Origin: an uncultured bacterium
Lineage (GTDB): Bacteria > Actinomycetota > Coriobacteriia > Coriobacteriales > Coriobacteriaceae
Reading direction: 5' to 3'
Length of the DNA: 41,023 bases
NCBI GenBank assembly: GCA_905215445.1
Contig: CAJMPZ010000014.1
Span: 1 to 41,023 of the forward strand
A program made the translations under genes and the position numbers. Positions 7,057 to 15,064 of this stretch are shown here, piece after piece. The notes beneath the pieces were generated by a model. It was not told the origin of the DNA, did no database searches, and saw only the letters and a program-made list of their open reading frames with translations. The number at the start of each line of letters is the position of its first letter. The first letter of the stretch is position 1.

Positions 7057-8082
7057 CTAGTTGAGGCGCTCCACAAAGAAATCTGCCATGGAGAGGAACA
7101 GTTCGCGTGCGTGCGGGTCAAGCTCAACGTTCTCGATGGCAGCCTTGGCTTTTGCGGTCAGGTCCAGCGCGTAGGCGTGAGCATATTCGATGGAGCCGGT
7201 CTGCTGGAAGATCTCCACGGCGCGCGCGAGCTGCGCGGGGTCCTCGGTGCCCGAGGAAAGGATTGCCTCGACCTCGTCGTGATGGCGCTCATCAGACAGG
7301 GCGTGCACGGCAACGAGCGTGCGTTTGCCCTCGGTGATGTCGGTGCGGAAGTCCTTGTTGGCGGCCTCTTTGGTGCCGACCAAGTTGAGCAGGTCGTCCT
7401 GAATCTGAAAGGCAAGGCCGGTGTGCAGGCCAAAGGCGCGTAGCGCCTCGACCTGCTCTTCGCTGCCGCCGCCGATAATGGCTCCGGCGGCAAGCGGCGT
7501 GGCTCCGCTGTAATACGCGGTCTTGTGCGTCGCCATGTCCAGGTAGTCATCAACCGAGATATCAAAGCGCTCGTCACGGACCCAACCCAGGTCAAGCGCT
7601 TGACCCTCGATGGTGCGGACGATCATCTCGGTAAGCTCGTGGAGCACACGCAGCTTCACGTCGGACTCGAGCGTGGGATCGTCGAGAACCGTCTTGGTGA
7701 CCATGGTGAGCGCCAGGTCGCCACAATTGATGGCGAGCCCCGTGCCCTCGGTAAGGTGCATGCAGGGCTTGCCTCGACGAAGCTGTCCGTTGTCGGCGAT
7801 GTCGTCGTGGATGAGCGCACCCGACTGGAAATGCTCGATAGCTGCCGCGGCGCTGCGGGCGCTCTCAAAGCTACCGCCCACTGCGGTTGCGGCGAGCATG
7901 CAGATAAGCGGGCGGTGGCGCTTGCCGGCGTTGGCCGTAAAAGCCGAGAGCGGCGCGTACAGGTAGCGTTCGATATCGGCAGAGGTCGCCTGTCCGTCAA
8001 AGAACGTGGCCAGATAGTCATTAATCTGGTCAAAGTGCTGGGCTAAAAAGCTGGTAAACGGACTGGACACGGGTTCTCGCAT
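7057..8082 (-). CDS. Polyprenyl (geranylgeranyl-type) diphosphate synthase
   Basis: 341 residues of the trans-isoprenyl diphosphate synthase family, which condenses isopentenyl diphosphate onto allylic diphosphates to make precursors of quinones or undecaprenyl-type lipids. Motifs seen are GKRHRPLICML near residue 50, the first Asp-rich region LIHDDIADNGQLRRGKP, and the second region FQIQDDLLNLVG. The N in place of the last D of DDxxD is usual in geranylgeranyl synthases. Chain length cannot be told from the sequence. The gene follows the PTS-HAD gene in the same direction after a 115-bp gap. ATG at 8082 has only a weak ribosome site. Confidence 0.88.
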   Translation of the reverse strand: MREPVSSPFTSFLAQHFDQINDYLATFFDGQATSADIERYLYAPLSAFTANAGKRHRPLICMLAATAVGGSFESARSAAAAIEHFQSGALIHDDIADNGQLRRGKPCMHLTEGTGLAINCGDLALTMVTKTVLDDPTLESDVKLRVLHELTEMIVRTIEGQALDLGWVRDERFDISVDDYLDMATHKTAYYSGATPLAAGAIIGGGSEEQVEALRAFGLHTGLAFQIQDDLLNLVGTKEAANKDFRTDITEGKRTLVAVHALSDERHHDEVEAILSSGTEDPAQLARAVEIFQQTGSIEYAHAYALDLTAKAKAAIENVELDPHARELFLSMADFFVERLN

Positions 8083-8197
8083 TCTTTGATAGGTTGCATC
8101 GTTGCATTATGCAGACAACATATTGCCACATTAGGGCGTCGAGCGCGGCGGTTGAAGACGATTGGTCCATGCGGCCGCAAGTGCGGTAGGGGCTTGG

Positions 8198-10648
8198 CTA
8201 GATAAGCCCAAAGTGTTCGAGCGCGGTGACGACGCCGTCGTGGTCGATGCTGTCGGTGACATAGTCGGCCTTTTCCTTGAGGAAGTCCGGTGCGTTGCCC
8301 ATGGCGATGCCAACGTCGACGGCGTTCATCAGCGAGACGTCATTGCTGGCGTCGCCGATGCCGTATACGGTTCCGTGGTGGGGATCGAGGGCGTCGAGTA
8401 CGGACTGGATACCCTCGCGCTTGGTGCATTCGCGAGGCGAAATCTCGGTCACTTCGAGCTCGAGCTCGTTAAAGCAGAGCAGCGGCTCAAACGCTTGATC
8501 CTGAGCGATGCGGTTGGCAAGCGACGTGGACATTAAGATCTTGTAGGCGCTGTAATGTTGCAGCTGCGTAATTGCATCGCCCACGGTGCGGGCGTATCCC
8601 GGGGCGTCGGGCGCATCGGCACTCATGCGAACGACGCCATTGAGTCCCTCAAAACGAATCATTTCGTCCGATTGCTCAAGAATGGGAGCAAGGCGCTGCA
8701 GCATGCCGGGCGTCATCGCCAAATCGCGAATCACGTGTCCCTCAAGTTCGACATAGCCACCCGCGAGGCAGACGATGCCGGTCCAGGGCAGCTCGAGCAG
8801 CTTTGGATGGATGCAGCTCAGCGTGCGCCCTGTGCAGATAAACGCCATATTGCCCTTGGCGACAAAATCACGGATGGCTTGCGAGACCGCTTCATTGGGA
8901 TAGGGGGAGAGGTCTCGCTCGCTCTCGGGAAGCTCTTGTGCCACTCGAGGGTCTTGCCAGGCGAGTGTTCCGTCGATATCGAAGAAGCAGATATCGCCGC
9001 GCTTATGGGCTGCGCTGACGGCAGGGGAGGCCGAGGTGGTGGACACAAATCCCGGCTCGAGGCCCATGATCTGGTCAAAATGCTCTTTGACGCGGGGAAC
9101 GGAGATGCCAATAATCACCTGGGCGGTCTTGCCCGTAATGATGAGGCCCTTGGCGCCCACCGCGACAAACGACGCATTATCTGCAACGATGGAAGGGTCT
9201 GCGACCTCGACGCGCAGGCGCGTGGCGCAGTTGGTTGCGCCCACGATATTGCCAACGCCACCTAAAAGCTGAATTACCCGCTCGGCGAGGACGTGATCTT
9301 GATCGGATTGAATACTGACCTCGCCATTGGGAGATTGCTCTTTGGCAAAGCCGCTTCCCGTTAAACGATCGATTGCCGCGCGATTGGAGACATGATCCTC
9401 GCGGCCCGGCGTCTTAAGGTCATAGACCAAGATGAGTGCTCGAAAACTAACAAAAAAGATGAGGCTAAAGGCAAGACCGATACCGAGCGCCAAAAGGTAG
9501 GAGCCGGCATGCATTCGCATGAGTGGGATGAAGTTGAAGGCCGTCATTTCCATGAGACCGCCCGAGAAGATGCCGACGATGCCAAAGAAGTTCATGGTCA
9601 TGGCAAGGCAGGAGGACAGGACGGCGTAGAGCAAAAAGAGTCCGGGATAGGTGAACATAAAGAGAAACTCGAGCGGCTCGGTGACGCCGCAGACCACCGA
9701 GGCGACGATGGCGGGCAAAAGGATGACCTTAAGGCCGGCGCGGCGTTCGGGTTTGGCGGTGAAATAGAATGCTGCCGCGATGGCGGGAAGGCCAAAGAGC
9801 TTGCCCCAGCCGGTGGCGGTAAAACCTGCCCAGGGCGCAAGTTCATTTAAAGGGCGCGTGCTATGGGAGAGAATGGGGAGCAGGTTGGTCCACGTGGCGT
9901 AAATACCGTCGTGAATGACCAGATTGTCGTAATAGATGGGCATATAGAGCAGATGGTGCAGCCCCATGGGCTCGAGCGCTCGCTCCAAAAACACAAAGAT
10001 GCCCACGCCGAAGGGGCCGACGCCCGCAAGTGCGTGGCGCAGCGTTTCGGTCACAGCGTATGCGAAGGGCACGATGGCGGCCGAGATGGCGGCAAGGGCA
10101 AACACGGCAAAAAAGCTGATGAGGTAGACCAGCGAGGAACCCGAGAAGGTGCCGAGCCAATCGGGAACCTTGGCATCGTAGAAGCGGTCATGGATGGCGA
10201 CGACGGTTGCCGACACCGCCAGCGGGCCGATAATGCCGGTGTCGAGCGTCTTGATGCCGTCGATGACGGTGATGCCGCTGGCGGGGGTTAAAGACGACGG
10301 GTACTTAAGCCCAAGGTTGTCGCCGCTCAGCTTAATGATCTCGCTCAAAAAGAAACAGTAGGCAAAATAGGCTACGAGCGCCTCGAGGCAGCAGCGTGCC
10401 GGTTGCTTTTGGGCAAGACCGATAGGCAACGCTACGGCAAAAAGGAGCGGGAGACGTTTAAAGACCGTCCACGAGCCGCGCTGGATGATGGTCCAGAAAA
10501 CGTACCAAGGGGTTCCGTATACGGCGAGATCGCCGACGATGTCTACGGTCGTGGCGAGGGCGGAGATGCCGACCATGAGGCCTGATATAGAAAACAGCAT
10601 GGCGGGCGCGAACATGGCTCCGCCAAAACGTTGGATTTTCTGCAGCAT
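8198..10648 (-). CDS. PTS EIIC-EIIB (glucose/maltose type) fused to a HAD (Cof-like) phosphatase
   Basis: 816 residues from the ATG at 10648, chosen for its GGAAGG site 6 nt upstream; the longer frame from 10684 has none. Residues 1-430 are an EIIC membrane domain of the glucose/maltose/GlcNAc family (FGGAMFAPAMLFSISGLMVG, VTEPLEFLFMF). Residues 460-540 are EIIB with the phosphorylated Cys474 in GATNCATRLRVEV. Residues 550-816 are a HAD hydrolase with the DxD nucleophile pair in FFDIDGTL (Asp557, Asp559), ICTGRT, and the metal-binding GIGDASNDVSLMNAVD. The first two domains phosphorylate a sugar, probably maltose or another glucoside, during uptake. The third belongs to sugar-phosphatase families. 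Such a three-part fusion is unusual and may couple import to dephosphorylation. No EIIA is in the window, so a general EIIA is presumably shared. Regulation by the divergent GntR gene is likely. Confidence 0.85.
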   Translation of the reverse strand: MLQKIQRFGGAMFAPAMLFSISGLMVGISALATTVDIVGDLAVYGTPWYVFWTIIQRGSWTVFKRLPLLFAVALPIGLAQKQPARCCLEALVAYFAYCFFLSEIIKLSGDNLGLKYPSSLTPASGITVIDGIKTLDTGIIGPLAVSATVVAIHDRFYDAKVPDWLGTFSGSSLVYLISFFAVFALAAISAAIVPFAYAVTETLRHALAGVGPFGVGIFVFLERALEPMGLHHLLYMPIYYDNLVIHDGIYATWTNLLPILSHSTRPLNELAPWAGFTATGWGKLFGLPAIAAAFYFTAKPERRAGLKVILLPAIVASVVCGVTEPLEFLFMFTYPGLFLLYAVLSSCLAMTMNFFGIVGIFSGGLMEMTAFNFIPLMRMHAGSYLLALGIGLAFSLIFFVSFRALILVYDLKTPGREDHVSNRAAIDRLTGSGFAKEQSPNGEVSIQSDQDHVLAERVIQLLGGVGNIVGATNCATRLRVEVADPSIVADNASFVAVGAKGLIITGKTAQVIIGISVPRVKEHFDQIMGLEPGFVSTTSASPAVSAAHKRGDICFFDIDGTLAWQDPRVAQELPESERDLSPYPNEAVSQAIRDFVAKGNMAFICTGRTLSCIHPKLLELPWTGIVCLAGGYVELEGHVIRDLAMTPGMLQRLAPILEQSDEMIRFEGLNGVVRMSADAPDAPGYARTVGDAITQLQHYSAYKILMSTSLANRIAQDQAFEPLLCFNELELEVTEISPRECTKREGIQSVLDALDPHHGTVYGIGDASNDVSLMNAVDVGIAMGNAPDFLKEKADYVTDSIDHDGVVTALEHFGLI

Positions 10649-10688
10649 AATATGCCTTCCGGATGCAACATGCTGTGCGAGCAAGAAC

Positions 10689-10698
10689 GTTTAAACAA
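10689..10698 (-). promoter_or_regulatory. Predicted GntR/TreR-type operator before the PTS-HAD gene
   Basis: TTGTTTAAAC on the minus strand, 41 nt upstream of the PTS-HAD start codon. The same ten bases recur at 10811-10820 and 20721-20730, with close variants at 11704-11715 and 11779-11790, all next to alpha-glucoside genes. Confidence 0.55.
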
Positions 10699-10810
10699 TG
10701 AACTCATTGTAGAGGACTGGCTGCTTGCCGCATTGACGGTTTTGATTCGGTCCGATTTGGGTTTCGGGGGAACCGTCGACGGTAAATAATCCGTGCTTTA
10801 CCGATAATCG

Positions 10811-10820
10811 GTTTAAACAA
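10811..10820 (-). promoter_or_regulatory. Predicted operator before the GntR regulator gene
   Basis: GTTTAAACAA on the plus strand, 53 nt before the regulator start and close to a possible -10 region (TGCTATCGT at 10831-10839). Suggests self-regulation. Confidence 0.5.
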
Positions 10821-10872
10821 CTTTAAGAAATGCTATCGTGCCTAGCCATACATATTCATTAGAGGTGAAATC

Positions 10873-11592
10873 ATGCCAAAAGCGATTTACGAAGGAATCT
10901 ACCGCGAGATCCGTTCGCGCATCATTAACGGGACCTATGCGTTTCAGGAGATGCTGCCAACCGAAGCCGAGCTGACCGCGGAGTTTGGCTGCACGCGCAA
11001 TACCGTTCGACGCGCCTTGAGCATGCTGGCCGACCAGATGTTTGTGCAGCCTATACACGGTAAGGGCGTGCGCGTTATTTGGCTTAAGGGCGAAACCGAC
11101 ATGCTGGGCGCACTCGAAGAGGTTGAGTCGTTTGGCGAGTTCGCAAAACGCAACAATGCCGTCGCATCGACCGAGGTCAAGTCTTTTGAACATTTGATTT
11201 GCACTGAGCAACTCTCTCGCCGCCTGGGCTTTAAGGTGGGCGAGGAGCTGATTCGCGTAGTGCGTGTCCGAAGCCTCAACGGCAGCGCGCGCCAAGTGGA
11301 CCATGGCTACTTTTTGGCGTCGGTCGCCAAGGGCCTGACCCCCGAGATCGCGGCGGATTCTATCTACGGCTATCTGGAGCACAAGCGCGGCGTCAAAGTG
11401 ATGGCGAGCCGTCGTACGGTGAGTGTCGAGCTCGCCAACGATGAGGACTGCAGCTATCTGGACCTTGGCAAGTACAACTGCGTCGCCGTTATGGAGAGCC
11501 AGTCGTACACCTCGGACGGCATCTTGTTCGAGGTCACGCATGCCCGCACACACCCCGAGATCTTCCATTACCGCGTCAATTCCAAGCGATAG
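10873..11592 (+). CDS. GntR family regulator, HutC/TreR type (UTRA domain)
   Basis: 239 residues, ATG at 10873 with an AGAGGTG site upstream. Residues 1-70 are the GntR winged helix (IYREIRSRIINGTYAFQEML, then PTEAELTAEFGCTRNTVRRA). Residues 90-235 are a UTRA effector domain with SIYGYLEHKRGVKV, as in trehalose regulators TreR, which sense sugar phosphates. It stands divergently from the PTS-HAD gene and upstream of the maltose importer operon. TreR proteins bind TTGTATATACAA-like sites; the very similar TTGTTTATACAA and TTGTTTAAAC elements around it are probably its operators. The inducer is likely a phosphorylated glucoside produced by the PTS. A rho-independent terminator ends its transcript. 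Confidence 0.88.
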   Translation: MPKAIYEGIYREIRSRIINGTYAFQEMLPTEAELTAEFGCTRNTVRRALSMLADQMFVQPIHGKGVRVIWLKGETDMLGALEEVESFGEFAKRNNAVASTEVKSFEHLICTEQLSRRLGFKVGEELIRVVRVRSLNGSARQVDHGYFLASVAKGLTPEIAADSIYGYLEHKRGVKVMASRRTVSVELANDEDCSYLDLGKYNCVAVMESQSYTSDGILFEVTHARTHPEIFHYRVNSKR

Positions 11593-11633
11593 CCGGCTAG
11601 CTCGCAGCCTGACGAGACTCATGCCCTCAAAGC

Positions 11634-11684
11634 GAAAACGCCCGGTCAAACCGACGATGCATCGGCTTGATCGGGCGTTTTCTC
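11634..11684 (+). terminator. Terminator of the GntR gene
   Basis: GAAAACGCCCG (11634-11644) pairs with CGGGCGTTTTC (11672-11682). The stem continues inward (GTCAAACCGA with TCGGCTTGAT, with one interruption). It separates the regulator from the importer operon. Confidence 0.8.
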
Positions 11685-11703
11685 TGCATTCGATAACAAA
11701 TAA

Positions 11704-11715
11704 TTGTTTATACAA
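11704..11715 (+). promoter_or_regulatory. Predicted TreR-type operator 1 of the importer operon
   Basis: TTGTTTATACAA, a near-perfect 12-bp palindrome, differing by one base from the TTGTATATACAA operator known for Bacillus TreR. It is about 185 nt upstream of the binding-protein start. Confidence 0.55.
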
Positions 11716-11778
11716 AACTTGTCAAGTATCAAGTCGAAATTACCGTTCACCGAAGTTTTTCTACCGCTCTAGTAATAC

Positions 11779-11790
11779 TTGTTCAAACAA
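11779..11790 (+). promoter_or_regulatory. Predicted operator 2 of the importer operon, overlapping the promoter
   Basis: TTGTTCAAACAA is a near-perfect palindrome (one mismatched pair). Its left half could double as a -35 element, with TATTGT at 11804-11809 or an adjacent frame as the -10. A repressor here would block polymerase. Confidence 0.55.
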
Positions 11791-11898
11791 CTAGCCAAAT
11801 AGCGTATTGTACAAGTCAGCAAAAGGGGCAAAGTCCCCGAGCCAATCTCCGAAGGCGGCGGCAAAGGGTGCCGCCACGGTGTGAAAGGGTGGATTGTA

Positions 11899-13215
11899 AT
11901 GAAGAACGAAATGAGCAGAAGGCAGTTCCTGGGCTTTGCTGGTTCCGCGGCTGCGGTTCTTGGTCTGGGCCTCGTGGGCTGCGGTGGTTCTGCCGGCTCT
12001 GGCTCCTCTGCTTCTGGTGACGCTGCCGAGGTCTACTTCCTCCAGTTCAAGCCCGAGGTCGACAAGGAGTGGAAGGAGATCGCCAAGGCGTACAAGAAGG
12101 AGAAGGGCGTCGAGGTCAAGATCGTGACCGCCGCCTCCAACACCTACGAGGAGAAGCTCAAGTCCGAGATGTCCAAGAGCTCCGCTCCGACGCTGTTCCA
12201 GGTCAACGGCCCCACCGGCCTTAAGAACTGGAAGGACTACTGCGCCGATCTTTCCGACACCAAGCTCCGCGGCGAGCTCATCGACGACTCCCTGGCGCTG
12301 CAGTCCGACGGCAAGGATCTGGGTATCGACTGGGTTCAGGAGAGCTACGGCATCATTTACAACAAGGAGCTCCTCGAGAAGGCCGGCTACAAGGCCGAGG
12401 ACATCAACTCCTTCGACAAGCTGAAGGCTTGCGCCGATGACATCCAGGCCCGCAAGGACGAGCTCGGCGTTGACGGTGCCTTCACTTCCGCCGGTATGGA
12501 TGACTCCTCCAGCTGGCGCTACACCACGCACCTCGCCAACCTCCCGCTCTACTACGAGTTCGAGAAGGAGCACAATCAGGAGGACGACGAGATCAAGGGC
12601 GAGTATCTCGACAACTTTAAGCAGATCTTCGACCTGTACATCACCGACTCCACCTGCGATCCTTCGCAGCTCGCCTCCAAGACCGGTGACGACGCCACCA
12701 ACGAGTTCGCAACCGGCAAGGCCGTCTTCTATCAGAACGGCTCTTGGGCCTACGCCGACCTCACCAAGGCCGGTATGACCGACGACCAGCTCGGCATGCT
12801 GCCGATCTACATCGGCGTCGACGGCGAGGAGAACCAGGGCCTGTGCTCCGGCGGCGAGAACTACTGGTGCGTCAGCTCCCAGGCTTCCGAGGATGCCCAG
12901 AAGGCCACCGAGGACTTCATGTATTGGTGCGTCACTTCTGACACCGCCACCAGTATCATCGCTGACAAGATGGGTCTGACCGCCCCGTTCAAGAGCGCTA
13001 AGGAGACCACCAACGTCTTCTCGCAGCAGGCCGTTGCTATGGCCAAGGACGGCAAGAAGACCGTCGCTTGGGACTTCGTTTACATCCCCTCCGAGGAGTG
13101 GAAGAAGAACCTCAAGCAGGCTCTCATCGCTTATGCTGCCGACAACACCAAGTGGGACGGCGTCAAGAACGCCTTCGTCGATGGCTGGAAGACCGAGAAG
13201 GCTGCTTCCGAGTAA
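11899..13215 (+). CDS. Maltose/maltodextrin-type ABC importer, solute-binding lipoprotein
   Basis: 438 residues from the ATG at 11899, preceded by AAAGGGTGG; an upstream in-frame start at 11881 lacks a good site. The signal peptide has a Tat-like SRRQFLGF and a lipobox LVGC with Cys28 as the predicted lipidated residue, then a Gly/Ser/Ala linker. The rest fits family-1 carbohydrate-binding proteins (extracellular solute-binding protein family), with aromatic residues in WVQESYGIIYN and GENYWCVSS probably stacking on sugars. It is the first gene of an operon with two permeases and an ATPase, and sits near glgP, malQ and a TreR-like regulator, so an alpha-glucan oligosaccharide is the probable substrate. 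The specificity is inference from context. Confidence 0.9.
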   Translation: MKNEMSRRQFLGFAGSAAAVLGLGLVGCGGSAGSGSSASGDAAEVYFLQFKPEVDKEWKEIAKAYKKEKGVEVKIVTAASNTYEEKLKSEMSKSSAPTLFQVNGPTGLKNWKDYCADLSDTKLRGELIDDSLALQSDGKDLGIDWVQESYGIIYNKELLEKAGYKAEDINSFDKLKACADDIQARKDELGVDGAFTSAGMDDSSSWRYTTHLANLPLYYEFEKEHNQEDDEIKGEYLDNFKQIFDLYITDSTCDPSQLASKTGDDATNEFATGKAVFYQNGSWAYADLTKAGMTDDQLGMLPIYIGVDGEENQGLCSGGENYWCVSSQASEDAQKATEDFMYWCVTSDTATSIIADKMGLTAPFKSAKETTNVFSQQAVAMAKDGKKTVAWDFVYIPSEEWKKNLKQALIAYAADNTKWDGVKNAFVDGWKTEKAASE

Positions 13216-13247
13216 GCAGTTGCTGCCCAAGCTATCTGATTAGCGAC

Positions 13248-13281
13248 AGGGGGCGGGCAGACGTAGGTTTGCCCGCCCCCT
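13248..13281 (+). promoter_or_regulatory. Intra-operon hairpin between binding protein and permease
   Basis: AGGGGGCGGGCA (13248-13259) pairs perfectly with TGCCCGCCCCCT (13270-13281), a 12-bp GC stem without a T run. Its position, 3' of the binding-protein gene and 5' of the permease gene, matches hairpins that stabilise the binding-protein message and lower permease expression in mal operons. Confidence 0.7.
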
Positions 13282-13302
13282 GCATATTGAAAGGACCCTT
13301 CT

Positions 13303-14157
13303 ATGGGCAAAGCACTCAAGCGCTGGTGGCCGCTCTTTATGCTGCCCACGTGCCTGGCGTTTATGATCGGGTTCGTGATTCCCTTTATCCAGGGTTTCTA
13401 TCTCTCGTTCTGCCAGTTTATTACCATCAATAACGCGCACTTTGTCGGTATCGAGAACTACGTGCGCGCGCTGTCCGATCCGCAGTTCTCCACGTCGTTC
13501 TTCTTTACCGTGGCGTTTGCCTTCCTGTCGACGGTGCTCATCAACGTGATCGCGCTGGCCATTGCGCAGGCGCTCACTCGCAAGGCGCTCAAGGGCACCA
13601 ACATCTTCCGTACGATTTTCTTTATGCCTAACCTGATTGGCGGCATTGTACTGGGTTACATTTGGCAGATTCTGATCAACTGCCTGCTCTCCAACGTGGG
13701 TGCCCAGCTTATCGCCCTCAACTCCGCCGCTGGCTTCTGGGGCCTTATCATCCTGACCCTGTGGCAACAGGTCGGCTACATGATGATCATCTACATCGCC
13801 GGTCTGCAGTCCATTCCGTCTGACTACATCGAGGCCGCCAAGGTCGATGGCGCTACGGCATGGCAGACGTTTTGGAAGGTTAAGATCCCCAACCTGATGC
13901 CGACCATCACCATCTGCCTGTTCCTGTCCATCACCAACGGCTTTAAGCTGTTCGACCAGAACCTCGCCCTTACCGGTGGCGCCCCGGCGCACTCCACCGA
14001 GATGCTCGCCCTGAACATCTACAACACGTTCTATTCGCGTGCTGGCATCGCATGGCAGGGCATCGGTCAGGCCAAGGCAGTTATCTTCTGCATCCTGGTT
14101 GTCGCTATTTCTATGATCCAGCTTAAGGCCACGAGGTCCAAGGAGGTGCAGCAGTAA
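13303..14157 (+). CDS. Sugar ABC transporter permease (MalF/LacF-like)
   Basis: 284 residues, ATG at 13303 with GAAAGGA upstream. Six membrane segments are apparent, beginning WWPLFMLPTCLAFMIGFVIP. The inner-membrane permease EAA loop is seen in YIEAAKVDGATAWQTFWKVK, which docks on the ATPase. It is the first of two permeases; its stop overlaps the start of the second by one base (TAATG), indicating translational coupling. It lacks the large periplasmic loop of enterobacterial MalF, as is normal for Gram-positive relatives. Confidence 0.92.
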   Translation: MGKALKRWWPLFMLPTCLAFMIGFVIPFIQGFYLSFCQFITINNAHFVGIENYVRALSDPQFSTSFFFTVAFAFLSTVLINVIALAIAQALTRKALKGTNIFRTIFFMPNLIGGIVLGYIWQILINCLLSNVGAQLIALNSAAGFWGLIILTLWQQVGYMMIIYIAGLQSIPSDYIEAAKVDGATAWQTFWKVKIPNLMPTITICLFLSITNGFKLFDQNLALTGGAPAHSTEMLALNIYNTFYSRAGIAWQGIGQAKAVIFCILVVAISMIQLKATRSKEVQQ

Positions 14158-14996
14158 TGAAACGCGATAAGGCTATCAACCGCGCGCTCTCGATCTTCTT
14201 TACGATCCTGTCGCTCGCATGGATCTACCCCGTGTTCATGATTGCGCTCAATTCCTTTAAGAAAGCGACCGCAATCAGCACCACCACGGCGTTCGATCTG
14301 CTCACGCCCGAGACGTTCAACGGCCTCGCAAACTACGTGCACGCTCTGAACGAGCAGGGCTTTGCCTCGGCGTTTATGTACTCGCTTATCATCACGGTCA
14401 CGTCGGTCGTGCTGATTCTGGTGTGCTGCTCCATGTGCGCTTGGTACGTGGTGCGCGTCAACAGCAAGATCTCGAACTTCTTCTATTACCTGTTCGTCTT
14501 CTCGATGGTCGTACCGTTCCAGATGCTCATGTTCACGCTGTCCAACCTCGCGGACCGCATCGGCTTTAACACGCCGTTTAACATCTGCTTCATCTACCTT
14601 GGTTTTGGCGCGGGCCTCGCGGTCTTTATGTTCGCCGGCTTCGTCAAGAACATCCCGCTCGAGATTGAGGAAGCGGCCATGATCGACGGCTGCAACCCGG
14701 TCCAAGTGTTCTTTAAGATCGTCCTTCCCATTATGAAGCCCACCTATCTTTCGGTCGGCATCCTTGAGACCATGTGGGTCTGGAACGACTATCTGCTGCC
14801 CTACCTTACGCTCGACTCCACCAAGTACAAGACCATTCCTATCTTGATCCAGTACTTCCGTGGCGGCTATGGCCACGTCGAGCTCGGTCCCATGATGGCG
14901 TGCATCATGATGGTCGTCATCCCCATCGTCATCATGTACATCTTCTGCCAGAAGTACATCATCGACGGTGTGGTGGCAGGTGCCGTCAAGGGCTGA
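14157..14996 (+). CDS. Sugar ABC transporter permease (MalG-like)
   Basis: 279 residues, ATG at 14157 overlapping the preceding stop codon. Typical MalG-family layout with six membrane segments and the EAA loop IEEAAMIDGCNPVQVFFKIV that contacts the ATPase. A short segment after the first membrane helix (NSFKKATAISTTTAFDLLTP) is characteristic of this family. It forms a heterodimer with the preceding permease. Confidence 0.92.
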   Translation: MKRDKAINRALSIFFTILSLAWIYPVFMIALNSFKKATAISTTTAFDLLTPETFNGLANYVHALNEQGFASAFMYSLIITVTSVVLILVCCSMCAWYVVRVNSKISNFFYYLFVFSMVVPFQMLMFTLSNLADRIGFNTPFNICFIYLGFGAGLAVFMFAGFVKNIPLEIEEAAMIDGCNPVQVFFKIVLPIMKPTYLSVGILETMWVWNDYLLPYLTLDSTKYKTIPILIQYFRGGYGHVELGPMMACIMMVVIPIVIMYIFCQKYIIDGVVAGAVKG

Positions 14997-15064
14997 TGCC
15001 GTAACTGTTTTGCAAGTTTTGGCGGCGCCTCTCAGCGCGGCGCCGCGTATCGAAAGGTAAAGAC

